Shown here: positions 8,361 through 15,888 of the stretch, piece by piece
How the letters are laid out: each line of letters starts with the position of its first letter
How positions within the stretch are numbered: position 1 is the stretch's first letter
Assembly: GCF_000720475.1 (NCBI RefSeq)
Contig: NZ_JOAP01000002.1
Span: 124,001-188,000, forward strand
DNA from: Streptomyces aureocirculatus
Lineage (GTDB): Bacteria > Actinomycetota > Actinomycetes > Streptomycetales > Streptomycetaceae
DNA length: 64,000 nt
Direction of reading: 5' to 3'
The notes under the pieces: generated by a model
What the model was told of the DNA's origin: nothing
Seen by the model: only the letters and a program-made list of their open reading frames with translations
Databases searched by the model: none
Made by a program: the position numbers and the translations under genes

Positions 8361-10465
8361 GGGGTGGCCAGGGCTTCCGCGGGGGTCGGTTCGGGGTGGT
8401 GCAGGGCGCCTGCGTGGACCGTGACGACGCGGTGTGCGTGGGGCAGCAGGGTCGTGCGGTGGGCGACGACGACGGCCGTGCGGCCGTGCATCAGGTCGAC
8501 CGTGGCGCGGGTGACGGCGGCCTCGCTCTCGGGGTCGAGATGGGCGGTGGGCTCGTCGAGGAGCAGTACGGGGGCGTCCTTGAGGAACGCCCGTGCCAGG
8601 GCGATCCGTTGGCGCTGCCCGGCGGAGAGTCCGGCGCCGTGCTCCCCGAGCACCGTGTCGTAGGCGTCCGGCAGCTCCGCCACGAAGCGGTCGGCCGCCG
8701 CGGCCCGCGCTGCTTCCCGTACCTCGGCGTCGCTCGCGTCGGGCCGTCCGAGGCGGATGTTGTCCGCGACGGACGCGGCGAACAGGTGCGGGCGCTGCGG
8801 CACCCACGCGAGGCGCTCCCGCCACGCGTCGGGGTCGAGGTCGGCGAGGTCGGTACCGCCGACCGCGACCCGTCCCGACGCGGGCGTCACGAACCCGAGG
8901 AGCAGCGCGAGGAGGGTGGACTTGCCCGCACCGCTCGGGCCGACGAGGGCCACGTGCTCACCGGGGCGCAGGGCCAGGGTCACGTCGCGGAGGGCGGGCT
9001 CGGCGCGACCCGGGTACCGGACCGTGACCGCGTCGAGGCACAGGTGCGCGGAGTGGACGTCGGGGACCGGGGGGTAATGGTCGGTGCGCTGGGCGGGGGC
9101 CGGGGTGCGGTCGGTGCGCTGGGCGGGGGCCGGGGTGCGGTCGGTGCGCTGGGCGGGGGCCGAGGTGCGGTCGGTGCACTGGGCGGGAGCCGAGGTGCGG
9201 TCGGTGCGCTGGGCGGGGGCCGAGGTGCGGTCGGTGCGCTGCGCGGGAGCCGAGGCACGGTCGGTGCGCTGCGCGGGAGCCGAGGTGCGGTCGGTGCACT
9301 GCACAGCGACCCCGGTGCGATCCACGGGCTGCGCAGCGACCCCGGTGCGATCCACGGGCTGCGCAGCGACCCCGGTGCGATCCACGGGCTGCGCAGCGAC
9401 CCCGGTGCGATCCACGGGCTGCGCGGCGACCCGGGCACGACCCGTATGCCGCACAGCGACCGGAGAGCGGTCCTCGCGCCGCACAGCGACCGGAGAGCGG
9501 TCCTCGCGCCGCGCGGGCGTGTCGTCGTCGAGGGTCGCGAAGACCTGTTCGGCCACCGTCACGCCCTCGGCGCTGTCGTGGAAGGCCGCCCCCAGGGCGC
9601 GCAGCGGCAGATACGCCTCGGGGGCGAGGAGCAGGACGGTCAGGGCCGTGCGCAGGCTGACGTCGCCGTCGAGGAGTCGCAGCCCGACGGGTACGGCCAC
9701 CAGGGCCACGGAGAGGGTGGCGACGGTCTCCAGGACGAAGGAGGACAGGAACGCCACGCGCAGCGTCCGCAGGGTCGCCCGCCGGTGCGCGTCGGCCATC
9801 TCCCCCACCACCCGGGCCTGGTGCCGCTCGCGCCCGAACGCACGCAGCGTCGGCAGCCCCGCCACCACGTCGAGGAAGTGACCGCCGAGACGGGCGAGCA
9901 ACTGCCACTGGCGGGCGGTGCGCTGCGCGGTGTGCAGGCCGACCAGCGCGCCGAACACGGGAATCAGCGGCAGGGTGACGACGACGATCAGCGCCGACGT
10001 CCAGTCGGTCCACAGCAGCCAGGCGACCACCGTGAGGGGCACCACGGCGGTGGCCGCCATCGTGGGCAGGTAGCCGACGACGTACGGGTCGAGGGCGTCC
10101 AGGCCGCGGGTGAGCAGCGTGGCGGTCTCGCCGTGGCGGCGGGCCGCGAGGCGCAGCGGGTCCGTGTGCCGGAGGCGGGCGGTGATCCGGTCCCGCAGCG
10201 TGCGCTTGGCGTCGGCGGCGGCGCGCTGGGCGAGCGCGCCGCGGGCCCAGGTCGTCAGCGCGCGCAGCGCCATGACGACGGCCAGCGCGGCGGTCGGCAA
10301 GGCCCGTACGCCGTGCCCGGCGAAGCCGTCGGCGAGGAGGGTCGCCAGGAGGGCCGCCTGGGCGACGACGAGCCCGGCGCCAAGGAGGGCGAGCGCCGCG
10401 GAGCGCGCCAGATGGCGCCGCAGCGCGGGAACGTCCCGCAGCAGACGGCGTTCGACGGGTTTCAT
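8357..10465 (-). CDS. cydD: Heterodimeric ABC exporter subunit CydD
   Basis: A 702-residue CydD, longer than the roughly 550-590 usual for the family. The N-terminal membrane domain (residues 1-310, e.g. GETATLLTRGLDALDPYVVG) and C-terminal ATPase domain are normal, with Walker A GPSGAGKST, signature LSAGQRQRI and Walker B APVLLLDEPTAHLD. Between them is a linker of about 145 residues made of roughly 14 ten-residue units: VDRTGVAAQP-type near the membrane domain, TDRTxAPAQR-type nearer the ATPase. CydDC is thought to export thiols or haem-related compounds needed for cytochrome bd assembly. The ATG has GAGAGGGAA upstream. The stop overlaps the cydC start. In many streptomycetes cydC and cydD are one fused gene; here they are split exactly at a repeat array. 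Confidence 0.9.
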   Translation of the reverse strand: MKPVERRLLRDVPALRRHLARSAALALLGAGLVVAQAALLATLLADGFAGHGVRALPTAALAVVMALRALTTWARGALAQRAAADAKRTLRDRITARLRHTDPLRLAARRHGETATLLTRGLDALDPYVVGYLPTMAATAVVPLTVVAWLLWTDWTSALIVVVTLPLIPVFGALVGLHTAQRTARQWQLLARLGGHFLDVVAGLPTLRAFGRERHQARVVGEMADAHRRATLRTLRVAFLSSFVLETVATLSVALVAVPVGLRLLDGDVSLRTALTVLLLAPEAYLPLRALGAAFHDSAEGVTVAEQVFATLDDDTPARREDRSPVAVRREDRSPVAVRHTGRARVAAQPVDRTGVAAQPVDRTGVAAQPVDRTGVAAQPVDRTGVAVQCTDRTSAPAQRTDRASAPAQRTDRTSAPAQRTDRTSAPAQCTDRTSAPAQRTDRTPAPAQRTDRTPAPAQRTDHYPPVPDVHSAHLCLDAVTVRYPGRAEPALRDVTLALRPGEHVALVGPSGAGKSTLLALLLGFVTPASGRVAVGGTDLADLDPDAWRERLAWVPQRPHLFAASVADNIRLGRPDASDAEVREAARAAAADRFVAELPDAYDTVLGEHGAGLSAGQRQRIALARAFLKDAPVLLLDEPTAHLDPESEAAVTRATVDLMHGRTAVVVAHRTTLLPHAHRVVTVHAGALHHPEPTPAEALATP
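9085..9515. repeat. 30-bp in-frame minisatellite in cydD
   Basis: About fourteen 30-bp units in two sub-families, GGTCGGTGCGCTGGGCGGGG type (9085-9300) and GATCCACGGGCTGCGCAGCG type (9320-9440), grading into each other. They encode the Arg/Thr/Pro/Ala linker of CydD. Four copies at 9320-9440 are nearly identical, so part of the array is recent. Confidence 0.92.
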
Positions 10466-10523
10466 CCGGGTTCCCTCTCGTTGCTCCGCGTGGCGGAGAA
10501 GTGGCTGCGGCGCAGAAGTGGCT

Positions 10524-11549
10524 TCAGAAGTAGCTGGGGTGGCGGCGGCCCGTACGGCCCCGGAAGGCCCACCAGCTCCACGACTGGTACGCGAGGATCA
10601 CCGGGACCACGAGGACCCCGAACCCGCTGAGGATCTTCAAGGTGGCGCCGTCGGTGACGGCGTGGCCGATGTCGAGCCCCGTGCCCGCCGAGCTGATCAG
10701 GAGGTACGGGTAGTGCCCCGCCCCCACGAGGAGCACGGGAAGGGCGGTCGCGCAGCAGGTGGCCGCGAACGCCCGGACGCGGTGCTTGTGGGCGAAGGAC
10801 CACCAGGCTCCGGCGAGCGCCGCCGTGAACAGGGCGGCGACGACTGCCGAGGTCACGCGGTTGGTCATCGAGGCGCCCGCCCCGAAGAGCGTCAGGAGCA
10901 GCGCGAGCGCGCCGACGGCGGCGACCCCACGCAGCAGACGCGCCCCGACCCGGCTTGCGCGCGCGGCGAGTTGGGGTCCGGAGCGCAGCGCGACGAATCC
11001 CGCGCCGTGCGCCGCGAACAGGAGCGCGGTGGTCACGCCGCAGGCCAGCACGAACGGCGAGAACACGGCACCGAAGCCGATGTGGAAGCTCCCGTCGGCC
11101 CGGCGCGGCACGCCGTGCAGCAGCAGGCCGATGACGAGCCCCCAGCACAGGGCGGGCACCGCGCCGCCGAACACGATCAGGGCGTCCCACACCCGGCGGG
11201 CGCGGGCCCCGCCGGAGCGGCCGCGCAGTTGGATCGCCGCGTTGCCGAGGACGAGGCCGACGAGGATCGCCACGATCAGCGGGTAGAGGCCGGACAGCAG
11301 GGTGCCCTCCAGGTGCGGGAAGGCGCCGAACAGGACGCCGGTGAAGGCGACGAGCCAGACCTCGTTGCCGAGGAAGAACGGCGCGATGGCGTCGAGGGCA
11401 CCGTTGCGGCCCGCGCGGTCTTCTCCCGCGCCGCCCCGACTGCCGAGCCAGGGGTGCAGCATCTGCACGCCGTAGTCATAGCCGCCGAGCACGAAGTACC
11501 CGGCGAGAAGCAGGCCGAGGAGGGTCAGCCAGAGGGTCTCCAGACTCAT
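10524..11549 (-). CDS. cydB: Cytochrome bd ubiquinol oxidase subunit II (CydB)
   Basis: A 341-residue integral membrane subunit of cytochrome bd oxidase, starting MSLETLWLTLLGLLLAGYFV. The conserved opening GGYDYGVQMLHP (helix I end) and FFLGNEVWLVAFTG are diagnostic of CydB, and hydrophobic helices fill the rest. With CydA it forms the quinol oxidase that reduces O2 to water at low oxygen. The start lies five bases after the cydA stop, and the cydD start follows after 58 bp, so the four genes form one operon. The C-terminus WSWWAFRGRTGRRHPSYF is typical. A longer upstream reading frame runs into cydA and is an artefact. Confidence 0.93.
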   Translation of the reverse strand: MSLETLWLTLLGLLLAGYFVLGGYDYGVQMLHPWLGSRGGAGEDRAGRNGALDAIAPFFLGNEVWLVAFTGVLFGAFPHLEGTLLSGLYPLIVAILVGLVLGNAAIQLRGRSGGARARRVWDALIVFGGAVPALCWGLVIGLLLHGVPRRADGSFHIGFGAVFSPFVLACGVTTALLFAAHGAGFVALRSGPQLAARASRVGARLLRGVAAVGALALLLTLFGAGASMTNRVTSAVVAALFTAALAGAWWSFAHKHRVRAFAATCCATALPVLLVGAGHYPYLLISSAGTGLDIGHAVTDGATLKILSGFGVLVVPVILAYQSWSWWAFRGRTGRRHPSYF

Positions 11550-11554
11550 CTCGC

Positions 11555-12901
11555 TCAACTTTCCGTGACAGAAGAGAGGGGGGAAGAAGGTGCCGAAAGG
11601 GAAGCCGTGGCGTGCGGCAGGGGCGCAGGCGTTCGCGGTGCCAGTCCCGCGGGCGGCTGCGCGGGGAGCGGCTCGGTGGCGCCGAGCTGCGTGGCGTCCG
11701 GTCCACGCCGGGCGAAACGCGTGATCAGCGTCCAGTTCGTCACCGCGAGCGCGACGAACACGGCGACGAAGACGGCGCACGACACGGCCACCTCCGTCGT
11801 GCTCACACCGGAGAACGCGTCCTCCACCGTCAACTGGCCGTAGACCAGCCAGGGCTGCCGCCCGACCTCACGCACCACCCAGCCGCCCACGGAGGCGATG
11901 AAGGGGAAGGGGACCATCGCCACCAGGACGTACAGGGCGAGGCGGCGGCGCAGCAGCCAGTCCTTCCACAGCAGGACGACGGCGATGAGCGTGATGGTGG
12001 ACACGGTGTTGCCGATGATGGTCATCACGTCCATCGAGATCCGCACCGTGTCCTGCCAGGGCACGTAGTCGCCGGGCCCGTGCTCCCTGACGAGCCGCGC
12101 CTGCGCCTCGGCGACACCACTGTTCCGCAGCACCGCGTCCTTCATGGGCTGGGTGCGCTCGATCACGGGCCGCTGCATCTCGCCGACGACGACAACGAAG
12201 AAGGAGGTGACCGTGGCCACCCAGAGCCCGAGGCGCAGTGACCCGCGGAACAGTTCGGTCTCCGTGGTGCGCCGCAGGAAGTGGTAGGCGCTCACTCCGG
12301 CGACGAAGACGCCGCCCGTCGTCAGCGCGGCGAGCGCGACATGGACGAGCGCCACCAGGGCGCTTGAGTTGCTCAGGAGCGCTCCGAAGTCGGTCAAGTA
12401 GGCGGCGCCGTCGCGGACTTCGTAGCCGACCGGGTGCTGCATGAAGCCGTTGGCGATCATGATCCAGTACGCGGAGACATACGCGGTCAGGGCGACGAGC
12501 CAGATGAGCGTGACGTGCACGCCCCTGCGCAGCCGGCCCCAGCCGAAGATCCACATACCGAGGAAGGTGGACTCGGCGAAGAACGCGATGAGGGTTTCGA
12601 GGGCCAGGGGGGCGCCGAAGACATTGCCCGCGAACTTGCTCAGGCCGCTCCAGCTCAGGCCGAACTGGAACTCCATGACGAGGCCGGTGACGATGCCGAC
12701 CGCGTAGTTGATGACGTAGAGCTGGCCCCAGAAGCGCGTCATGCGCTCCCGGACCGCTCTCTTGACGGGATCACGGGTGAACGCGGCCCTGGTGTGCATG
12801 ATCGCCACGAGGGGGACGAGCCCCATGGTGAGGATCACGAACAGCCAGTGGATGCCGGTCGTGGCCGCGAACTGGAGCCGGGCCAGATCCGCAGCGCTCA
12901 T
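11555..12901 (-). CDS. cydA: Cytochrome bd ubiquinol oxidase subunit I (CydA)
   Basis: A 448-residue CydA beginning MSAADLARLQFAATTGIHWL; this ATG has GAAGG six bases upstream and removes a spurious 51-residue extension. Visible family marks are the helix I His in TGIHWLF (a haem ligand in the family), GFMQHPVGYEV with its His, and the Q-loop region GEMQRPVIERTQPMK. The oxidase contains haems b558, b595 and d and passes electrons from menaquinol to O2 without proton pumping. It heads the cydABDC operon. The C-terminal tail of about 40 residues is Pro/Ala/Ser-rich and probably disordered. Upstream lies a long, partly AT-rich promoter region shared with a LysR gene. Confidence 0.94.
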   Translation of the reverse strand: MSAADLARLQFAATTGIHWLFVILTMGLVPLVAIMHTRAAFTRDPVKRAVRERMTRFWGQLYVINYAVGIVTGLVMEFQFGLSWSGLSKFAGNVFGAPLALETLIAFFAESTFLGMWIFGWGRLRRGVHVTLIWLVALTAYVSAYWIMIANGFMQHPVGYEVRDGAAYLTDFGALLSNSSALVALVHVALAALTTGGVFVAGVSAYHFLRRTTETELFRGSLRLGLWVATVTSFFVVVVGEMQRPVIERTQPMKDAVLRNSGVAEAQARLVREHGPGDYVPWQDTVRISMDVMTIIGNTVSTITLIAVVLLWKDWLLRRRLALYVLVAMVPFPFIASVGGWVVREVGRQPWLVYGQLTVEDAFSGVSTTEVAVSCAVFVAVFVALAVTNWTLITRFARRGPDATQLGATEPLPAQPPAGLAPRTPAPLPHATASLSAPSSPLSSVTES

Positions 12902-13106
12902 GGTGCGACCTTCCTGCTTCGACATACGACGAGGGGATGTGGACGAGGGGATGTGAGGGCCCCCGCATCGCGTGTGCAGGTGTCGGACGCCGTGGTCCGG
13001 AACCTGCGCGGTGACCCGTTGACGACCGTAGGGAAAATCGCTTATGCGTTCCAAGACCGGTTTTGCTATGTCAAGATAACCGTGAAGGCATGAGTAGAGG
13101 TGGACC
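12902..13106. promoter_or_regulatory. cydA: Divergent promoter region, cydA / LysR regulator
   Basis: This 205-bp spacer has its lowest GC at 13030-13085. On the minus strand TTGACA (13074-13069) matches a -35 hexamer facing cydA, although a good -10 at the right spacing is not clear. In S. coelicolor cydABCD is controlled by the redox repressor Rex (known from the literature); I looked for a TTGTGAA/TTCACAA-like Rex operator and did not find a convincing one. The LysR regulator could control either side. Confidence 0.45.
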
Positions 13107-14051
13107 GTGGATCTTCTGCAGTTGCGTTACTTCCAGGTCGTCGCCCGGTACGAGCACATCAGCCGGGCCGCGGCGGAGCTCCGCGTCGCCCAGCCCTCGC
13201 TCAGCCGCACCATCGCGCGTCTGGAGGCCGAGCTCGGCTCCCCGCTGTTCGACCGGCAGGGCCGCCGCATCCGGCTCAACCCGTACGGCGCGATCTTCCT
13301 GCGGCACGTCGACCGCGCCCTGAGCGAGCTGGACGACGGCCGCAGGGCGCTGCGCGACGCCCGTGACACCGGGCTCGGCCGGGTGGGCGTCGCCTCCGAG
13401 ACCCTGCTGACGATCACTCATCTCCTCGGCAGCTTCCGGGCCGCCCATCCCCGGGCCGACGTGCGGCTCTTCCAGTCGACGGCACAGGAGATGGAACGCC
13501 AGCTACGGGCCCGCGAGGTCGACTTCTGCGTGGCGTCGCAGCCGCTGACCGGCACCGGCCTGAAGTCCGTGGAGCTGGCCCGCGAGGAGGTGCTGCTCGC
13601 GGTGCCGCGCGGGCACTGGCTCGACGGGCGGGAGAAGGTGACCGTCCCCGAGATCGCCGACGAGCCGTTCGTCACCACACGCCGGGGCCACTGGCAACGC
13701 ACCCTGCTCGACCGGCTGTTCGCGGCCGAAGGTCTCACGCCGCAGTTGTCCTGCGAGGGCGACGAGCCGGGCGCCAGCCAGGACATGATCAGCGCGGGCC
13801 TCGGCATCGGTCTGATCCCGGCGATCTCCCGCCGCGTCGGCACGGATGTCGCGGTCCCTGTCGCCTGGGTGCACATGGACGCCCCGGGCTGCCACCGCGT
13901 CCTGTCCCTGGTGTGGAACGAGGACGGCTATCTCTCCGAAGCCGCCCTGAAGTTCCAGGAGTTCTGCACCAGCAGGCCCTTCATGACCCACCGCCTGCCC
14001 GACCCCCAGCGCGGCCGCGCCCGCCGCACCGCCCCGGCAGAAGCCCCGTAG
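13107..14051 (+). CDS. LysR-family transcriptional regulator
   Basis: A 314-residue LysR regulator. The N-terminal winged helix is complete (LLQLRYFQVVARYEHISRAA, then VAQPSLSRTIARLEAELGSP, residues 1-60), followed by a linker helix and a periplasmic-binding-fold effector domain (LLGSFRAAHPRADVRLF ... MISAGLGIGLIPA). The GTG start at 13107 has AGAGG six bases upstream. It is divergent from cydA and is followed, 257 bp on, by ferredoxin and ferredoxin reductase genes on the same strand. Either neighbour could be its target. The final 20 residues are basic and probably disordered. The inducer is unknown. Confidence 0.9.
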   Translation: MDLLQLRYFQVVARYEHISRAAAELRVAQPSLSRTIARLEAELGSPLFDRQGRRIRLNPYGAIFLRHVDRALSELDDGRRALRDARDTGLGRVGVASETLLTITHLLGSFRAAHPRADVRLFQSTAQEMERQLRAREVDFCVASQPLTGTGLKSVELAREEVLLAVPRGHWLDGREKVTVPEIADEPFVTTRRGHWQRTLLDRLFAAEGLTPQLSCEGDEPGASQDMISAGLGIGLIPAISRRVGTDVAVPVAWVHMDAPGCHRVLSLVWNEDGYLSEAALKFQEFCTSRPFMTHRLPDPQRGRARRTAPAEAP

Positions 14052-14308
14052 CCCGACCCGGACTTCCTCTGCTACGCTCCGCCGCACCGCCATTCCCCCG
14101 GGCCCCGGACTTCGCGTGTCCCCACGGCCCATGACTGGCGGCGAGCCGTCAGGGGTGTCGCGTCCCCCAACGGCGACGATCACGTCCCACACTTCCCTTC
14201 GGTTCTTCGCTGCGTTTTTCCCTTCGGTTTTCCCCTTCTTCCCAGTGTCCGGCGTCCGTGCCACGGCGCGCTCCCGCGCGCGGCCCGACGCCGTCGAGGA
14301 GTTCCGTC

Positions 14309-14632
14309 ATGCCCAAAATCACGTACATCACCGTCGACGGCACCGAGCGTGTGATCGACGTCCCGGTCGGTACGAGCGTCATGCGCGGCGCCGTACTCAA
14401 CGACGTCCCCGGGATCGTCGCCCAGTGCGGCGGCAACGCCCAGTGCGCCACCTGCCACGTCTACGTGGACGAGGCCACCCTCGACAAGCCGGAGCCGGTG
14501 CGGCCCGACGAGGACGACATGCTCGGCTTCACCGCGGACCCCCGCAAGGAGGGCAGCCGGCTGAGCTGCCAACTCCAGGTCACCGAAGACCTGGACGGCC
14601 TCATCGTCCACCTCCCGGAACGGCAGTACTGA
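14309..14632 (+). CDS. 2Fe-2S ferredoxin (adrenodoxin/putidaredoxin type)
   Basis: A 107-residue ferredoxin. Four cysteines lie at residues 40, 46, 49 and 87 (AQCGGNAQCATCHVYVDE ... RLSCQLQV), the C-X5-C-X2-C-X37-C spacing of vertebrate-type 2Fe-2S ferredoxins. These carry electrons from an NAD(P)H-dependent flavoprotein to a cytochrome P450 or a Rieske-type oxygenase. GAGGAG sits nine bases before the ATG. The stop overlaps the reductase start (TGATG), so the pair is coupled. No P450 or terminal oxygenase lies next to it, so the electron acceptor must be encoded elsewhere. Confidence 0.93.
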   Translation: MPKITYITVDGTERVIDVPVGTSVMRGAVLNDVPGIVAQCGGNAQCATCHVYVDEATLDKPEPVRPDEDDMLGFTADPRKEGSRLSCQLQVTEDLDGLIVHLPERQY

Positions 14633-15888
14633 TGACCGGCGGCGCACAGCCCGCTTCCGTGGTCGTCATCGGGGCGGGGCAGGGCGGTCAGCAGACCGCG
14701 GTGTCCCTGCGCGAGCACGGCTACCAGGGACGCATCACCCTCATCAGCGGCGAGGACGCGCTCCCCTACGAACGTCCGCCGCTGTCCAAGACGTACCTCA
14801 AGGACGGCGCGTACCTCCGGGGCGACAAGCAACTGTGGCTGCGGCCCGCCACGTACTACGTGAACCAGTCGATCGACCTGGTCGCGGGCACCGTGACGGG
14901 GATCGACCGGACGGCGCGGGCGGTCCGCCTCGCCGACGGGTCCTCGTACGAGTACGGCCATCTCGTCCTGGCCACCGGGGCCCGGGCCCGCACACTCGGC
15001 GTGCCGGGGGCCGGGCTGCGCGGGGTGCACACCCTGCGCACCGTGCGGGACGCCGCCGCGCTCGGGGCGTCGCTCGCCGCCGCCCGGCGTGCGGTGGTGC
15101 TCGGCGCCGGGTTCATCGGGCTCGAATTCGCCGCCGTGGCCCGGGAGTCGGGCTGCGAGGTGACGGTCGTGGAGACACGGAGCCGCCCGCTCGCCCGCGT
15201 CGTGTCGGCGCGGGCCGCGGCGCACTTCACACGGCTGCACCGGGAAGCGGGCACCCACTTGCTGTTCGGCCAGGGCGTGGCGGCGCTGCACGGCGACCGC
15301 CGCGGGAAGGTGGCGGCGGTGGAGACGGCCGACGGCCGTCAACTGCCCGCCGACCTCGTCCTTTTCGGCGTCGGCGCCGCCCCGCACACGGAGCTCGCCG
15401 CCGCGGCCGGTCTGCCGGTGGACGACGGCATCACCGTCGACGCGCGGCTGCTGACCGCCGATCCGCACATCTCGGCCATCGGTGACTGCGCGTCGTTCCC
15501 GGCGCCCCGCACCGGGGGCCGGCTGCGGCTCGAATCGGTGCAGAACGCCGTCGGCCACGGCAGGCTCGTCGCCGAGCGGCTGACGGGGAGCCTTCGCGCG
15601 TACGACGAACTGCCCTGGTTCTGGAGCCGTCAGTTCTCCACGACCCTGCAGATCGCCGGGGTCGACGAGAGACCCGACCGCGAGGTGGTGCTCGGCGACG
15701 ACCCCGACGCGTTCTCGGTGCTCCTCTTCCGGGGGAACGAGCTGCGGGCCGTCGAATCCGTGAACCGCCCCGGCGACCACATCGCGGCCCGCCGCCTCCT
15801 CCACCGGCGGGTCCCACTGAGCCCGGCCGGAGCGACCGCACCGGGCTTCACCCTCAAGGGGTACCTCACGGGGGCGTCGACCGGGTGA
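14632..15888 (+). CDS. FAD-dependent ferredoxin reductase
   Basis: A 418-residue pyridine-nucleotide-disulfide-type oxidoreductase of the putidaredoxin/rhodocoxin reductase group. The FAD dinucleotide fold is VVVIGAGQGGQQTAV (about residues 9-23), followed by YERPPLSKTYLKDG, characteristic of this group. The NAD(P)H fold is AVVLGAGFIGLEFAA (about 154-168), and the FAD pocket motif is ISAIGDCASFP (about 280-290). The C-terminal reductase domain includes WFWSRQFSTTLQIAG. It passes electrons from NAD(P)H to the preceding ferredoxin. Its 3' end overlaps by 23 bp the convergent flavin hydroxylase gene. Confidence 0.92.
   Translation: MTGGAQPASVVVIGAGQGGQQTAVSLREHGYQGRITLISGEDALPYERPPLSKTYLKDGAYLRGDKQLWLRPATYYVNQSIDLVAGTVTGIDRTARAVRLADGSSYEYGHLVLATGARARTLGVPGAGLRGVHTLRTVRDAAALGASLAAARRAVVLGAGFIGLEFAAVARESGCEVTVVETRSRPLARVVSARAAAHFTRLHREAGTHLLFGQGVAALHGDRRGKVAAVETADGRQLPADLVLFGVGAAPHTELAAAAGLPVDDGITVDARLLTADPHISAIGDCASFPAPRTGGRLRLESVQNAVGHGRLVAERLTGSLRAYDELPWFWSRQFSTTLQIAGVDERPDREVVLGDDPDAFSVLLFRGNELRAVESVNRPGDHIAARRLLHRRVPLSPAGATAPGFTLKGYLTGASTG

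Noticed and set aside
12902..13106. Rex operator upstream of cydA
   Set aside because: Known in S. coelicolor, but I could not find a TTGTGAA-N-TTCACAA-like palindrome here.
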